DNA of 64,000 bases from Kitasatospora sp. NA04385 (GCF_013364235.1 NZ_CP054919.1:4438701-4502700); one strand, 5' to 3'. Positions 17,153 to 26,537 are shown, counted from the stretch's first letter. Translations and numbers: made by a program. Notes: generated by a model not told the origin, from the sequence alone.

Positions 17153-17971
17153 GTGCCGTTGTCCGACGACCAGCCGCACACCCGTACGCGGCTACCGGTC
17201 GCCGAACAGACCGCCCACGTGACCGGCCGCCAGTCCCGGCCGCTGCGCACCCTCCTGACCGTCCTCGGCATCGTCACGCTGCTGGTCGTCGCCGTCTCCG
17301 TCGCCAACCGCGACAAGCCCGGCCCCGGCAGCGGCACCTCCGCCACCTTCGGCGACCGGGCCCCCGCCGCCGGGGCCTCCGCCGACCGCACCGCCGCCAG
17401 CGGCCAGCAGCCCGTCACCACCACGGTCAACGGCATCGGCACCGGCTACCCGCACACCGACCAGGGCGCGCAGTCCGCCGCCGCCAACTACGCCGTCGCG
17501 CTCGGCTCCGCCGACATGTTCCGCACCGACAGCCGCCGCACCGTCCTCACCACCCTCGCCGACCCCACCGCCCTCCCCGCCCTCCAGGCCCGCCTGGACC
17601 AGGCGTTCACGCCGGAGACGGTCGCCCGGTACGGGCTCGACGCCGAGGGCCGGGCGCCCAAGGGGCAGACCTTCGTCAGCCGGATCGTCCCGGTCGGCAC
17701 CCACACCGCCAACGGGGCCGACACCGCCACCCGGGTCGACGTCTGGTGCACCGGCCTGTACGGCCTGGCCGGCGAGGGCTCCACCGTCCCGGTCACCCAG
17801 GACTGGTACACCCTGACCGTCACCATGCGCTGGACCGGCAGCGACTGGAAGCTCACCGACTACTCCCGCGCCGCGGGCCCCGCCCCCCTGCCGGGCGACC
17901 AGCAGGCGGCCACCGCGAAAGAGATCGCCGATGCCGTCCAGCAGTTCGGAGGGTTCCGCTATGCCCGCTGA
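17153..17971 (+). CDS. Membrane-anchored VirB8/TcpC-like conjugation-type protein
   Basis: A 272-residue bitopic protein. A short cytoplasmic tail is followed by one membrane helix (TLLTVLGIVTLLVVAVSV, about residues 38-56) and a long external part. The external region has NTF2-like features (YAVALGSADMFRTDSRRTVL ... WYTLTVTMRWTGSDWKLTDYSR), as in TcpC/VirB8 assembly factors. GTG 17153 follows AGGAGGG. Its last codons overlap the next gene by 11 bases. Confidence 0.75.
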   Translation: MPLSDDQPHTRTRLPVAEQTAHVTGRQSRPLRTLLTVLGIVTLLVVAVSVANRDKPGPGSGTSATFGDRAPAAGASADRTAASGQQPVTTTVNGIGTGYPHTDQGAQSAAANYAVALGSADMFRTDSRRTVLTTLADPTALPALQARLDQAFTPETVARYGLDAEGRAPKGQTFVSRIVPVGTHTANGADTATRVDVWCTGLYGLAGEGSTVPVTQDWYTLTVTMRWTGSDWKLTDYSRAAGPAPLPGDQQAATAKEIADAVQQFGGFRYAR

Positions 17972-19241
17972 CGCCCCGTCCCGACTGCACTTCCTGCGCC
18001 GCGCCGGGACGCTCGGCGCGGCGATGAGCGTGTTCCAGCTCACCGCGCTGCTGATCGCGCAGCGGGTGGCGGCGGACCCGACGCCGAGCCCGAGTTCGAC
18101 CTGTGCCGCGCAGAACGTCCCGCTCCCCGGGGCGGGGAGCCAGTGCGCCCCCTCCGGGGCGACCGTGATTCCGGGGTCGGACGCGGTGTCCGGGGTCACC
18201 GATCCGCTGGGGTCGTTGGCGAAGGGGTGCGCGCAGGCGGCGGCGTGGGTGGTGCGGCAGTTGTCGGGGGCGATCGACGGGACGACGAAGGTCGACTTCA
18301 CGAACGCGGCGTTCCTGCAGCAGTACGCGGTGGTGTTCGCGGTCTCGACGGTGATCACGCTGGTGCTGTGGCTGCTGGCGGTGACCAAGCGCGCGGTGCG
18401 CGGCGCGGCGCTGGGGCAGGCGTTCGGCGAGGCGGTCGGGTACCTGTGGCTGACGGTGATCGCCTCGGCGTTCACGCCGCTGATCCTGTACACGGTGGTG
18501 ACGGTCACCGACGGGCTGACGGAGGCGATCGCGTCGGGGACGAAGTCGGACACCGGCACGTACCTGGGCGGCTTCGCGGACACCCTGGAGAAGGGCAGCA
18601 TGGGCGGTGGCCCGCTGATCCTGATCCTGGTGTCGCTGGTGGCGGTGCTGGCCGCGGCGGTGCTGTGGGTGGAGCTGGTGATCCGGGCGGCGATGCTGTA
18701 CGTGGGCGCGCTGCTGGGGACGGCGGTGTACGCGGGGCTGGTGGACAAGCAGATGTGGAAGCACGTCCGCCGGTGGGCCGCGATGATGCTGGCGGTGGAC
18801 CTGGCGAAGCCGATCGTGGTGATCATCCTGGGGCTGGCGGGCGCGGTGGCGACCGGCGCGGGGGCGGACGACGACTTCGGGCGGGTGCTGGCGGGGCTGG
18901 CGATCCTGTTCCTGTCGATCTTCGCGAGCGCGGCGGTGTACCGGTTCGTGCCGGGCTTCGGCGACGAGCTGATGGCGATGCGGCGGGCCCGGTCGAGCGC
19001 GGTGTCGGCCGGCAGCGCGATGATCAACGGCCCGGCGAACTTCGTCAAGCAGGGCATCTCGACGCACGGTTCGCGCGGCGGCGCGGACGGCGGCGGGGGC
19101 GGCGGCGCCCCGGCCGGCGGTGGCGGGGCGGGTGCGGGCATCGCGGCGCACGCCTCCCGGCCGGCCAACCCGGTGCGTCCCGCGGCGCCGCCCGCGCAGG
19201 CCCAGGTCCAGGCTCCGGTCAACAACCCGAAGGGAGGGTGA
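17961..19241 (+). CDS. Polytopic membrane protein, VirB6/TrbL-like
   Basis: A 426-residue channel-like protein. After an N-terminal hydrophobic signal-like segment there are about six membrane helices between residues 110 and 335, then a soluble Gly/Ala/Pro-rich tail. This is the plan of VirB6/TrbL in type IV secretion. ATG 17961 has GGAGGG eight bases upstream, inside the preceding gene, so translation is coupled. Confidence 0.75.
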   Translation: MPADAPSRLHFLRRAGTLGAAMSVFQLTALLIAQRVAADPTPSPSSTCAAQNVPLPGAGSQCAPSGATVIPGSDAVSGVTDPLGSLAKGCAQAAAWVVRQLSGAIDGTTKVDFTNAAFLQQYAVVFAVSTVITLVLWLLAVTKRAVRGAALGQAFGEAVGYLWLTVIASAFTPLILYTVVTVTDGLTEAIASGTKSDTGTYLGGFADTLEKGSMGGGPLILILVSLVAVLAAAVLWVELVIRAAMLYVGALLGTAVYAGLVDKQMWKHVRRWAAMMLAVDLAKPIVVIILGLAGAVATGAGADDDFGRVLAGLAILFLSIFASAAVYRFVPGFGDELMAMRRARSSAVSAGSAMINGPANFVKQGISTHGSRGGADGGGGGGAPAGGGGAGAGIAAHASRPANPVRPAAPPAQAQVQAPVNNPKGG

Positions 19242-19248
19242 CGGGTAG

Positions 19249-20832
19249 ATGAGCAGCGAACAGCTCGGCCAGTACGGCACCCAGTACGCCCAGCCGTATG
19301 CCCATCAGCGCCGCAGCTACCTGATCGGGAAGGCGCGGCCGAACGCGCCGATCGGGCGCAACCGGGAGAACGGCGAGATCGTGCTGATCATCGCCGGCGC
19401 CGGCCTGGGCATGGTGTGGGGGCTGATCCCGAGCCTGTTGCCGCTGCGCATCGCGGGCCTGGTGGGCTTCCCGCTGCTGGCGATCATGGCGGTGTACGTG
19501 CCGTACCGGCGGCGGACGTTCTACAAGTGGGTGGAGATCAACCGGACGTTCCGGCGGACGGTGCGCAGCGGCCGGGCGGTGTGGAAGCCGGACGTGCACG
19601 AGGCGGGGACGCGGCTGGACGGGCGCGAGGTGGAGGTCGGCCCGCCGCCGGGGGTGGGGCGGCTGCGCTGGCTGGCCGCGCCGTTCGGGCCGGACGAGGT
19701 CGCGGTGCTGATGCACCTGGAGCGCCGGACGGTGACCGCGGCGATCGAGATCGAGGGCCCGGGCGTGGGCCTGCGCGACTCGGAGGACCAGGAGGCGCTG
19801 GTCGACCGGTTCGGCACGCTGCTCAAGCACGTGGCCAACGGCGACGGCTTCGTGACCAGGCTGCAGATCCTGGCCCGGACGCTGCCGGCCGACCCGGACG
19901 CGCACGCCAAGGACGTGGAGCGGCGCGGCGACCACACGGCGCCGCGCTGGCTGCAGGAGAGCTACGACCAGCTGCAGTCGATGGTGTCGACCTCCTCGGA
20001 GCAGCACCGGGCGTACCTGGTGGCGTGCATGCACTACAGCCGGGACCTGGCGGCCGAGGCGCACGCGATGGGGCGCACCGCGTACGGGCGGGGCGAGAAG
20101 CGGGCCCGGGACGACGACGGCCTGGCGACCGTGATGGCGCGCGAACTGACCGACATCTGCGCGCGGTTGGCGGAGGCGGACATCCGGGTGCGGCAGCCGC
20201 TGGGGCAGGCCCGGCTGGCGTCGCTGATCCACTCGATGTACGACCCGGACCACCCGATCGACCACCTCCAGGCGATGAGCCGGCGCAACGCCTGGCCGGC
20301 CGAGCTGGACGCCACGCACCCGCAGTACCTGCAGGCGAAGACCCGCGAGGCGGCGACCCGGGAGCCGTGGTGCCACGCCACCGCGTGGATCAAGGAGTGG
20401 CCGCTGACGCCGGTCGGGGTGAACTTCCTGGCGCCGCTGCTGGTGCACACGCCGGACGTGATCCGGACGGTCGCGGTGACCATGGACCTGGAGCCGACCG
20501 ACGTGGCGATCGAGCGGATGCTGACCGAGAAGACCAACGACGAGGCGGAGGCCAGCCGGGCGGCGAAGATGAACCGCACGGTGGACCCGCGCGACCTGGC
20601 GCACACCGGCCGGGTGGACCAGCGCGGCGACGACCTGGCCTCGGGCGCGGCCGGAGTGAACCTGGTGGGGTACCTGACGGTGTCCTCGCGCAGCCCGGAG
20701 GCGCTGGCCCGGGACAAGCGCACCATCCGGGCGTCCGCGGGCAAGAGCTACCTGAAGCTGGAGTGGTGCGACCGCGAGCACCACCGGGCGTTCGCCAACA
20801 CCCTGCCGTTCGCCACCGGCATCCGCCGCTGA
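19249..20832 (+). CDS. SCO6880-family protein (VirB3/PrgI plus VirB4 N-domain-like)
   Basis: A 527-residue protein of the SCO6880 family. Two adjacent membrane helices near the N-terminus (about residues 43-85) resemble PrgI/VirB3, and the long soluble part resembles the N-terminal, non-ATPase region of VirB4-type proteins. No Walker motif is present. The ATPase domain is encoded separately by the next gene, 26 bases downstream. Function is inferred from neighbours. Confidence 0.75.
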   Translation: MSSEQLGQYGTQYAQPYAHQRRSYLIGKARPNAPIGRNRENGEIVLIIAGAGLGMVWGLIPSLLPLRIAGLVGFPLLAIMAVYVPYRRRTFYKWVEINRTFRRTVRSGRAVWKPDVHEAGTRLDGREVEVGPPPGVGRLRWLAAPFGPDEVAVLMHLERRTVTAAIEIEGPGVGLRDSEDQEALVDRFGTLLKHVANGDGFVTRLQILARTLPADPDAHAKDVERRGDHTAPRWLQESYDQLQSMVSTSSEQHRAYLVACMHYSRDLAAEAHAMGRTAYGRGEKRARDDDGLATVMARELTDICARLAEADIRVRQPLGQARLASLIHSMYDPDHPIDHLQAMSRRNAWPAELDATHPQYLQAKTREAATREPWCHATAWIKEWPLTPVGVNFLAPLLVHTPDVIRTVAVTMDLEPTDVAIERMLTEKTNDEAEASRAAKMNRTVDPRDLAHTGRVDQRGDDLASGAAGVNLVGYLTVSSRSPEALARDKRTIRASAGKSYLKLEWCDREHHRAFANTLPFATGIRR

Positions 20833-20858
20833 CGCCGCTGACCCCCGGAGGCCCGTCG

Positions 20859-22205
20859 ATGCTCGGCAAGCTCACCGATTCCTTCACCAGCACGCTGTTC
20901 GGCCGGGTGGAGACCACCCGGCTGCCGGTGCGCACCTCCAGCGGCCAGGCGCAGGCGGTGTACCTGCCGACCGCGGCGCCCGGTCTCGGCGACTCCGGGG
21001 TGATCATCGGCCGCGAGGTGTACAGCGGCAAGGGCTACGTCTACGACCCGTTCCAGCTGTACGGCCAGCAGCTGCCGGCCCCGCACTGGCTGGTGCTGGG
21101 GGAGTCCGGCAACGGCAAGTCGGCGCTGGAGAAGACGTACGTGCTGCGGCAGTTGAGGTTCCGCGACCGCCAGGTGGTGGTGCTGGACGCGCAGGGCGAG
21201 GACGGCGTCGGCGAGTGGAACCTGATCGCGAACGCGCTGGGGATAAAGTCCATCCGGCTGGACCCGCAGGCGGCCCTGGGCGGCGGCGTGAAGCTGAACC
21301 CGCTGGACCCGGCGATCACCACCAGCGGCCAGCTGTCGCTGCTGCGCACCATCATCGAGGTGGCGATGGGCCGCGGCCTGGAGGAGCGGGCCGGGTTCGC
21401 GCTGAAGGCCGCGCACGCGTACGTGCTGGCCACGGTGACGGACCGCCAGCCGGTGCTGAACGACATCATCGACACGCTGCGCAGCCCCGACCTGTCGGCG
21501 GTGGAGTCGCTGGGCGTCGAGGTCGGCGAGGTGCAGTCCTGGGGCCTGGACGTGGCGCTGGTGCTGGACCGGCTGGTCGACGGCGACCTGCGGGGCATGT
21601 TCGACGGCCCGACCTCGGCCGGCATCGACCTGGACGCGCCGCTGATCGTCTTCGACCTGTCGCACATCGACCGGAACTCGATCGCGATGCCGATCCTGAT
21701 GGCGATCGTCGGCGTGTGGCTGGAGCACACCTGGCTGCGGCCGGACCGGGTGAAGCGGATCTTCCTGGTCGAGGAGGCCTGGCACATCATCAACAGCCCG
21801 TTCGTGGCCCAGCTGTTCCAGCGGCTGCTGAAGTTCGGCCGCCGGCTGGGCCTGTCCTTCGTGGCGGTGGTGCACCACCTGTCCGACGTGGTGGACGGGG
21901 CCGCGGCGAAGGAGGCGTCGGCGATCCTGAAGATGGCCTCGACCCGGACCATCTACATGCAGAAGGCGGAGGAGGCGCGGGCCACCGGCCGGGTGCTGGG
22001 CCTGCCCCGCTGGGCGGTGGAGATCATCCCGACGCTGTCGCCGGGCATCGCGGTGTGGGACGTCAACGGCAACGTGCAGGTGGTGAAGCACATCATCACC
22101 GAGGCCGAGAAGCCGCTGGTGTACACCGACCGCGCGATGACCGAGGACGTAGTGGCCGAACGGGAGCGCGCGGACCAGCAGCTGGCGGCGCAGCCGAGGA
22201 TCTGA
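20859..22205 (+). CDS. VirB4/TraC-like secretion ATPase
   Basis: A 448-residue ATPase. Walker A is GESGNGKSA near residue 88 and Walker B is RIFLVEEAWHII near residue 305. The RecA-like core with QRLLKFGRRLGLSF and a later conserved helix is as in VirB4. It lacks the VirB4 N-terminal region, which appears to be in the preceding gene. ATG 20859 follows GGAGG. It closes the operon and would energise the secretion-like complex. Confidence 0.88.
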   Translation: MLGKLTDSFTSTLFGRVETTRLPVRTSSGQAQAVYLPTAAPGLGDSGVIIGREVYSGKGYVYDPFQLYGQQLPAPHWLVLGESGNGKSALEKTYVLRQLRFRDRQVVVLDAQGEDGVGEWNLIANALGIKSIRLDPQAALGGGVKLNPLDPAITTSGQLSLLRTIIEVAMGRGLEERAGFALKAAHAYVLATVTDRQPVLNDIIDTLRSPDLSAVESLGVEVGEVQSWGLDVALVLDRLVDGDLRGMFDGPTSAGIDLDAPLIVFDLSHIDRNSIAMPILMAIVGVWLEHTWLRPDRVKRIFLVEEAWHIINSPFVAQLFQRLLKFGRRLGLSFVAVVHHLSDVVDGAAAKEASAILKMASTRTIYMQKAEEARATGRVLGLPRWAVEIIPTLSPGIAVWDVNGNVQVVKHIITEAEKPLVYTDRAMTEDVVAERERADQQLAAQPRI

Positions 22206-22249
22206 CGGCCCGTCGCGCCGGGTGTTCGTCAGGTTGCGGATACCAGCTC

Positions 22250-22293
22250 GTTACTCGCAGGTTCCTGACAGCTACGCGCGTTGACCCTAGGCT
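22250..22293 (+). promoter_or_regulatory. Promoter with candidate PHO box of the 5'-nucleotidase gene
   Basis: GTTACTCGCAG (22250-22260) and GTTCCTGACAG (22261-22271) are adjacent 11-base units with a partial match to the PhoP repeat. They overlap a good promoter: CTGACA (22265-22270), a 17-base spacer, then TAGGCT (22288-22293). The promoter is well supported; the PHO box is weaker than at pstS. Confidence 0.5.
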
Positions 22294-22349
22294 GCACCCT
22301 GACAACGCCAGGCCGCGCTGCCGCGGCCCCGACGGTCCAGGGGACACCC

Positions 22350-24164
22350 ATGCCCATTTCCGGTACCACCGGCCGCCGCACGGCCGCCCTCGCGGTCGCC
22401 GCGGCCGCCGCCCTCTTCGGCACGGTGGCGCTCCCGGCCACCGCCGAGGCCCACGGCCGGGGCCACGGCCACGACAGGCCCAAGTACGAGGACCTCCAAC
22501 TCCTCGCCATCAACGACTTCCACGGCAACCTGGAGCCCCCGGCCGGTTCCTCGGGCACGGTCAACGAGATCGACCCGGCCACCGGCAAGACCGTCGCCAC
22601 CCCGGCCGGCGGCGTCGAGTACCTGGCCACCGCGCTGCGCGACGCCCGCAAGGGCCACGCCAACAGCCTGACCGTCGCGGCCGGCGACATCATCGGCGCC
22701 AGCCCGCTGGTCTCCGGCCTGTTCCACGACGAGCCGACCATCGAGGCGATGAACGAGATCGGCCTCGACGTCACCTCGGTGGGCAACCACGAGTTCGACG
22801 AGGGCTCGGCCGAGCTGCTGCGGATGCAGAACGGCGGCTGCCACCCGACCGACGGCTGCTACGAGAAGGGCCGCAAGTTCAAGGGCGCGGACTTCCCGTA
22901 CCTGGCGGCGAACGTCACCAACGAGAAGACCGGCCGGACGCTGCTCAAGCCGTACTGGGTGACCAACGTCCACGGCGTCAAGGTCGGCTTCATCGGCGTG
23001 ACCCTGGAGGGCACCCCGAACATCGTCACCGCCGCCGGCGTGCAGGGCCTCAAGTTCGGCAACGAGGTCACCACCATCAACAAGTACGCGGCCGAGCTGA
23101 AGCGGCAGGGCGTCAACTCGATCGTCGCGCTGATCCACGAGGGCGGCCTGCCCGCCAGCAACGTCTACAACTACGACTGCGGCGCGGCCGGCGCGGGCGT
23201 CTCCGGCCCGATCGTGGACATCGCCCGGAACATCGACCCGGCCGTCGGGGCGATCGTCACCGGCCACACCCACAACTCGTACGCCTGCATGATCCCGGAC
23301 CCGAACGGCGTGCCCCGCTCGGTCACCAGCGCCGCCTCCTTCGGCCGCCTGTACACCGAGATCGACCTCAAGCTGGACAAGCGCACCGGCGCCATCGTCC
23401 GCCCGTCGGTCACCGCCGCCAACCACGTCGTGCGCCGCGACCTGCCGAAGGCGCCGGACCTGACCGCGCTGATCGAGCGGTACACCAAGCTGGCCGCGCC
23501 GATCGCCAACCGGGCCACCGGCTACATCACCGCCGACATCAACGGCCGCGGCTCCACCGCGCTGGAGAAGCCGCTCGGCGACCTGATCGCCGACGCCCAG
23601 CTGGCCGGGCTCTCGCCCGCCGACAAGGGCGGCGCGCAGGTGGCGTTCATGAACCCCGGCGGCATCCGCGCCGACCTGGTGTACAAGGCCACCGGCGCCG
23701 AGGGCGACGGCGTGGTGACCTACGGCGAGGCGTTCGCCGTCCAGCCGTTCACCAACATGATGCAGGTCAAGACGCTGACCGGCGCCCAGCTGGTGCAGGC
23801 CCTGCAGCAGCAGGTCTCCGGCGCCAACGAGGCCTCCCCGAAGGTCCTGCAGATCTCCTCGAACCTGCACTACACCCTCGACCTGAACCGGTCCGGCGCG
23901 GCCCGCGTGCTGGTCGACTCGATCCGCCTGAACGGCGCGCCGATCGACCCGGCCGCGAACTACCGGGTCGCCGCGAACGAGTTCCTGGCCGGCGGCGGCG
24001 ACGGCTTCCCGGCCTTCGCGGCCGGCACCGACAAGCTGGTCGGCGCCTCCGACCTCGACCTGTTCAACGCCTACCTGACCGCCCACAGCTCGGCGAGCGC
24101 CCCGATCGCGCCGCCCGCTCAGGACCGGATCAAGGTCATCGGCGTCGGCGAGGACAACGGCTGA
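22350..24164 (+). CDS. Secreted 5'-nucleotidase / metallophosphoesterase
   Basis: Exported enzyme that releases phosphate from extracellular nucleotides (UshA/NT5E-like). A signal peptide of about 36 residues ends near ATAEAHG. The metallophosphoesterase domain carries INDFHGNLEP, AAGDIIGASPL, SVGNHEFDEG and TGHTHNSYAC metal-binding motifs. The C-terminal 5'-nucleotidase domain has AFMNPGGIRADL and NEFLAGGGDGFPAF for substrate binding. ATG 22350 follows CCAGGGGAC. At 604 residues it is the usual length. A phosphate-starvation role fits the candidate PHO box. Confidence 0.94.
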   Translation: MPISGTTGRRTAALAVAAAAALFGTVALPATAEAHGRGHGHDRPKYEDLQLLAINDFHGNLEPPAGSSGTVNEIDPATGKTVATPAGGVEYLATALRDARKGHANSLTVAAGDIIGASPLVSGLFHDEPTIEAMNEIGLDVTSVGNHEFDEGSAELLRMQNGGCHPTDGCYEKGRKFKGADFPYLAANVTNEKTGRTLLKPYWVTNVHGVKVGFIGVTLEGTPNIVTAAGVQGLKFGNEVTTINKYAAELKRQGVNSIVALIHEGGLPASNVYNYDCGAAGAGVSGPIVDIARNIDPAVGAIVTGHTHNSYACMIPDPNGVPRSVTSAASFGRLYTEIDLKLDKRTGAIVRPSVTAANHVVRRDLPKAPDLTALIERYTKLAAPIANRATGYITADINGRGSTALEKPLGDLIADAQLAGLSPADKGGAQVAFMNPGGIRADLVYKATGAEGDGVVTYGEAFAVQPFTNMMQVKTLTGAQLVQALQQQVSGANEASPKVLQISSNLHYTLDLNRSGAARVLVDSIRLNGAPIDPAANYRVAANEFLAGGGDGFPAFAAGTDKLVGASDLDLFNAYLTAHSSASAPIAPPAQDRIKVIGVGEDNG

Positions 24165-24177
24165 CACCCCGGCGGTG

Positions 24178-24214
24178 CCGGAGGGCGGGGCACCCCGGGT
24201 GCCCCGCCCTCCGG
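24178..24214. terminator. Terminator between the 5'-nucleotidase and histidine kinase genes
   Basis: A near-continuous palindrome (24178-24195 with 24197-24214) gives a stem of about 16 bp with a tight loop. It lies between two convergent genes and can serve both. Confidence 0.75.
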
Positions 24215-24227
24215 CGTCCGCTCCCGC

Positions 24228-25694
24228 TCAGCGCGGCTCCTCCGGCTGCCCCGGCAGCACCATCACCGCCTGCGTCCCCGGCCCGCCGTCCGGGGCCGGG
24301 CCCAGCGAGACCTGCCCGCCGGTGTCCTGCACGGTCTGCGCCACGATCGACAGGCCCAGGCCCGAACCGGGCAGCTGCCGCGAGGACGGCGAGCGCCAGA
24401 ACCGGTCGAAGACGTACGGCAGTTCCTCCGCCGGGATGCCGGGCCCGTGGTCCCGGACCGTCAGCCGGCCGCCGTGCAGCCGCACCTCGATGGTCCCGGC
24501 GGGCGGCGAGTACTTCACCGCGTTGTCCAGCAGGTTGATCACCGCCCGCTCCAGCGCCGCCGGGTCCCCGTGCACGTACCAGGGCCGCACGTCGGTGTCG
24601 AAGACCAGCGACGGCCCGCGCAGCCGGCCCCGCTCCAGCGCCCGCCCCACCGTCTCGTGGAACGGCACCACCGTCCGCACCGCCTCCGGGTTCGGCGTGT
24701 CCGGCCGGGAGAGTTGCAGCAGGTCCCCGATCAGCAGGGTCAGCTCCTGCATCTGCGCCTTCATGTTCCCCAGCATCCGCGCCCGGGTCTCCGGCGGCAG
24801 CGCCCGCCCCTGCGCGTCCGACCGGATCAGCAGGTCCACGTTGGTCCGCAGCGAGGTGAGTGGCGTGCGCAACTCGTGCCCGGCGTCGGCGATCAGCCGG
24901 GTCTGCCGCTCCCGGGAGTTGGCGAGCGCGGTCGACATCGAGTTGAACGAGGTGGACAGCCGGGCGATCTCGTCCTTCCCGTTGACCGGGATGGTGGTGC
25001 CGACCTCCTCGGTCCGGGCGATGTGCTCGACCACGTCGGTCAGTTGGTCGACGGGCTTGAGCGCGGAGCGGGCGATCAGCCGCCCGGTGAAGCCCGCGCC
25101 GACCACGCCCAGCCCGGCCAGGCCGGCCATCAGCAGGGCGAGGCTGTTCAGCGAGCCCTCCACCCCGGAGGTCGACAGGGCGGTGATCATGACGGCCGGC
25201 TGCTTCACGCCGTCCCGCAGGATCGCGGTGGTGGTGAGCCGCACCTGTGCGGACTCGCCGTCCACGTAGCTCCCGTCGCGGAACTGCTGGGCCTTGGGGC
25301 TCGACAGCAGCGAGATGTCGTCCGACCGCGTCTCCACCGCCTTGGTCGCGGACCCGAGGAAGCACACGCTGCCGTCGGGCAGCAGGAACTGGTAGTCGTA
25401 CTTCTGCGGGTTGAAGTGGTCGGTGCCGCCCCTGGAGGGGACCTCCTCCAGCGCCGCGGTCGGCGTCGAACCGCAGTACAGCGGGTTCTGCTGCCCGGGC
25501 GGCACCAGCGGGGCCCGGGGCGAGTTCGCCAGGTTGTCGTGGACGTCCTGGTAGAGCTTCTCCCGGACGACCAGCCAGCAGGCCACCGCCACCACCGCGA
25601 TCGCCACCGCCACCGCGGCGGCGGTGAGCATGGCCAGCCGGCTCCGCAGCGACCTGCCGCGGAACCACCCCGTGAGCCGGCCGGTCAGCTTCAC
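24228..25694 (-). CDS. Sensor histidine kinase (MprB-like)
   Basis: Membrane sensor kinase, 488 residues. A membrane helix at about 20-42 is followed by a 130-residue extracytoplasmic domain with two cysteines, a second helix and HAMP. Next come the phospho-acceptor H-box (ADAGHELRTPLTSLRTN) and a HATPase domain with NLLDNAVKYS, DHGPGIP and GSGLGLSIV. GTG 25694 overlaps the regulator's stop (GTGA). With the upstream regulator and HtrA-type protease it resembles the mycobacterial MprAB-PepD envelope-stress system. Confidence 0.94.
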   Translation of the reverse strand: MKLTGRLTGWFRGRSLRSRLAMLTAAAVAVAIAVVAVACWLVVREKLYQDVHDNLANSPRAPLVPPGQQNPLYCGSTPTAALEEVPSRGGTDHFNPQKYDYQFLLPDGSVCFLGSATKAVETRSDDISLLSSPKAQQFRDGSYVDGESAQVRLTTTAILRDGVKQPAVMITALSTSGVEGSLNSLALLMAGLAGLGVVGAGFTGRLIARSALKPVDQLTDVVEHIARTEEVGTTIPVNGKDEIARLSTSFNSMSTALANSRERQTRLIADAGHELRTPLTSLRTNVDLLIRSDAQGRALPPETRARMLGNMKAQMQELTLLIGDLLQLSRPDTPNPEAVRTVVPFHETVGRALERGRLRGPSLVFDTDVRPWYVHGDPAALERAVINLLDNAVKYSPPAGTIEVRLHGGRLTVRDHGPGIPAEELPYVFDRFWRSPSSRQLPGSGLGLSIVAQTVQDTGGQVSLGPAPDGGPGTQAVMVLPGQPEEPR

Positions 25695-26464
25695 GCCGCG
25701 GCGCCGGTCGCGGCGCGCAGCGCGTAGCCGACGCCGCGGACGGTCTGGATGATGCGGGGCATGCCGTGCTGCTCGGTCTTGCGGCGCAGGTACATGACGT
25801 AGACGTCGAGGGAGTTGGAGGAGGGCTCGAAGTCGAAGCCCCAGACGGCCTTCAGGATCTGCTCGCGGGTGAGGACCTGGCGCGGGTGGGAGAGGAACAT
25901 CTCCAGCAGCATGAACTCGGTGCGGGTGAGTTCGATGGGGGTGCCGTCGCGGGTGACCTCGCGGGTCGCGGTGTTCATCCGCAGGTCGGCGAAGGCCAGC
26001 ACCTCGCCGCCGTCCTCGTCGGCGGCGGTGCGGGCGGCGGCCTCGGCGGCGAGCGCGTTGCGGCGGAGCAGGGCGCGGACCCGGGCGAGGAGCTCGTCGA
26101 GCTCGAAGGGCTTGGCGAGGTAGTCGTCGGCGCCGACGTCGAGGCCGGTGACGCGGTCGCCGACGGCGTCGCGGGCGGTGAGCATCAGGACGGGCACGGT
26201 GTCGCCGCGGGAGCGCATCCGGCGGACGGCGGTGAGGCCGTCCATCCGGGGCATCATGATGTCCAGCAGCACCAGGTCGGGGTGGTCGCGTTCGACGGCG
26301 GCCAGGGCCTCGTAGCCGTCGGTGGCGGTGGTGACCTGGTAGCCCTCGAAGGCGAGGCTGGATTCCAGCGCGTCGCGCAGCGCGGGTTCGTCGTCGACCA
26401 CGAGGACGCGGGCGCCGCCGCCCGGGGCCTCGGTGGGAGTGCGGTCGTCGGCGGGGGGAGTCAT
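25691..26464 (-). CDS. OmpR-family response regulator (MprA-like)
   Basis: Two-component regulator, 257 residues. The receiver domain has the acidic pair VVDDEP, the phospho-acceptor Asp in LLDIMMPRMDG, the LTARD and AKPFELDELL signatures. A winged-helix DNA-binding domain follows (ELTRTEFMLLEMFLSHP, IIQTVRGVGYAL). It is translationally coupled to the kinase, its likely partner, and lies 73 bases downstream of the protease gene. Confidence 0.95.
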   Translation of the reverse strand: MTPPADDRTPTEAPGGGARVLVVDDEPALRDALESSLAFEGYQVTTATDGYEALAAVERDHPDLVLLDIMMPRMDGLTAVRRMRSRGDTVPVLMLTARDAVGDRVTGLDVGADDYLAKPFELDELLARVRALLRRNALAAEAAARTAADEDGGEVLAFADLRMNTATREVTRDGTPIELTRTEFMLLEMFLSHPRQVLTREQILKAVWGFDFEPSSNSLDVYVMYLRRKTEQHGMPRIIQTVRGVGYALRAATGAAA

Positions 26465-26537
26465 CGGCGCGGGGCCCTTTCTGAGTCCGGTGCGGTCCTG
26501 GCCATTGTCCGCCGGGTCCGGCGGATCGGGCGGTTCG

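Noticed and set aside
15343..22205. Interpretation as an integrative conjugative element
   Set aside because: No integrase, relaxase, coupling protein, replication gene or att repeats flank the secretion-like genes; neighbours are core chromosomal genes.
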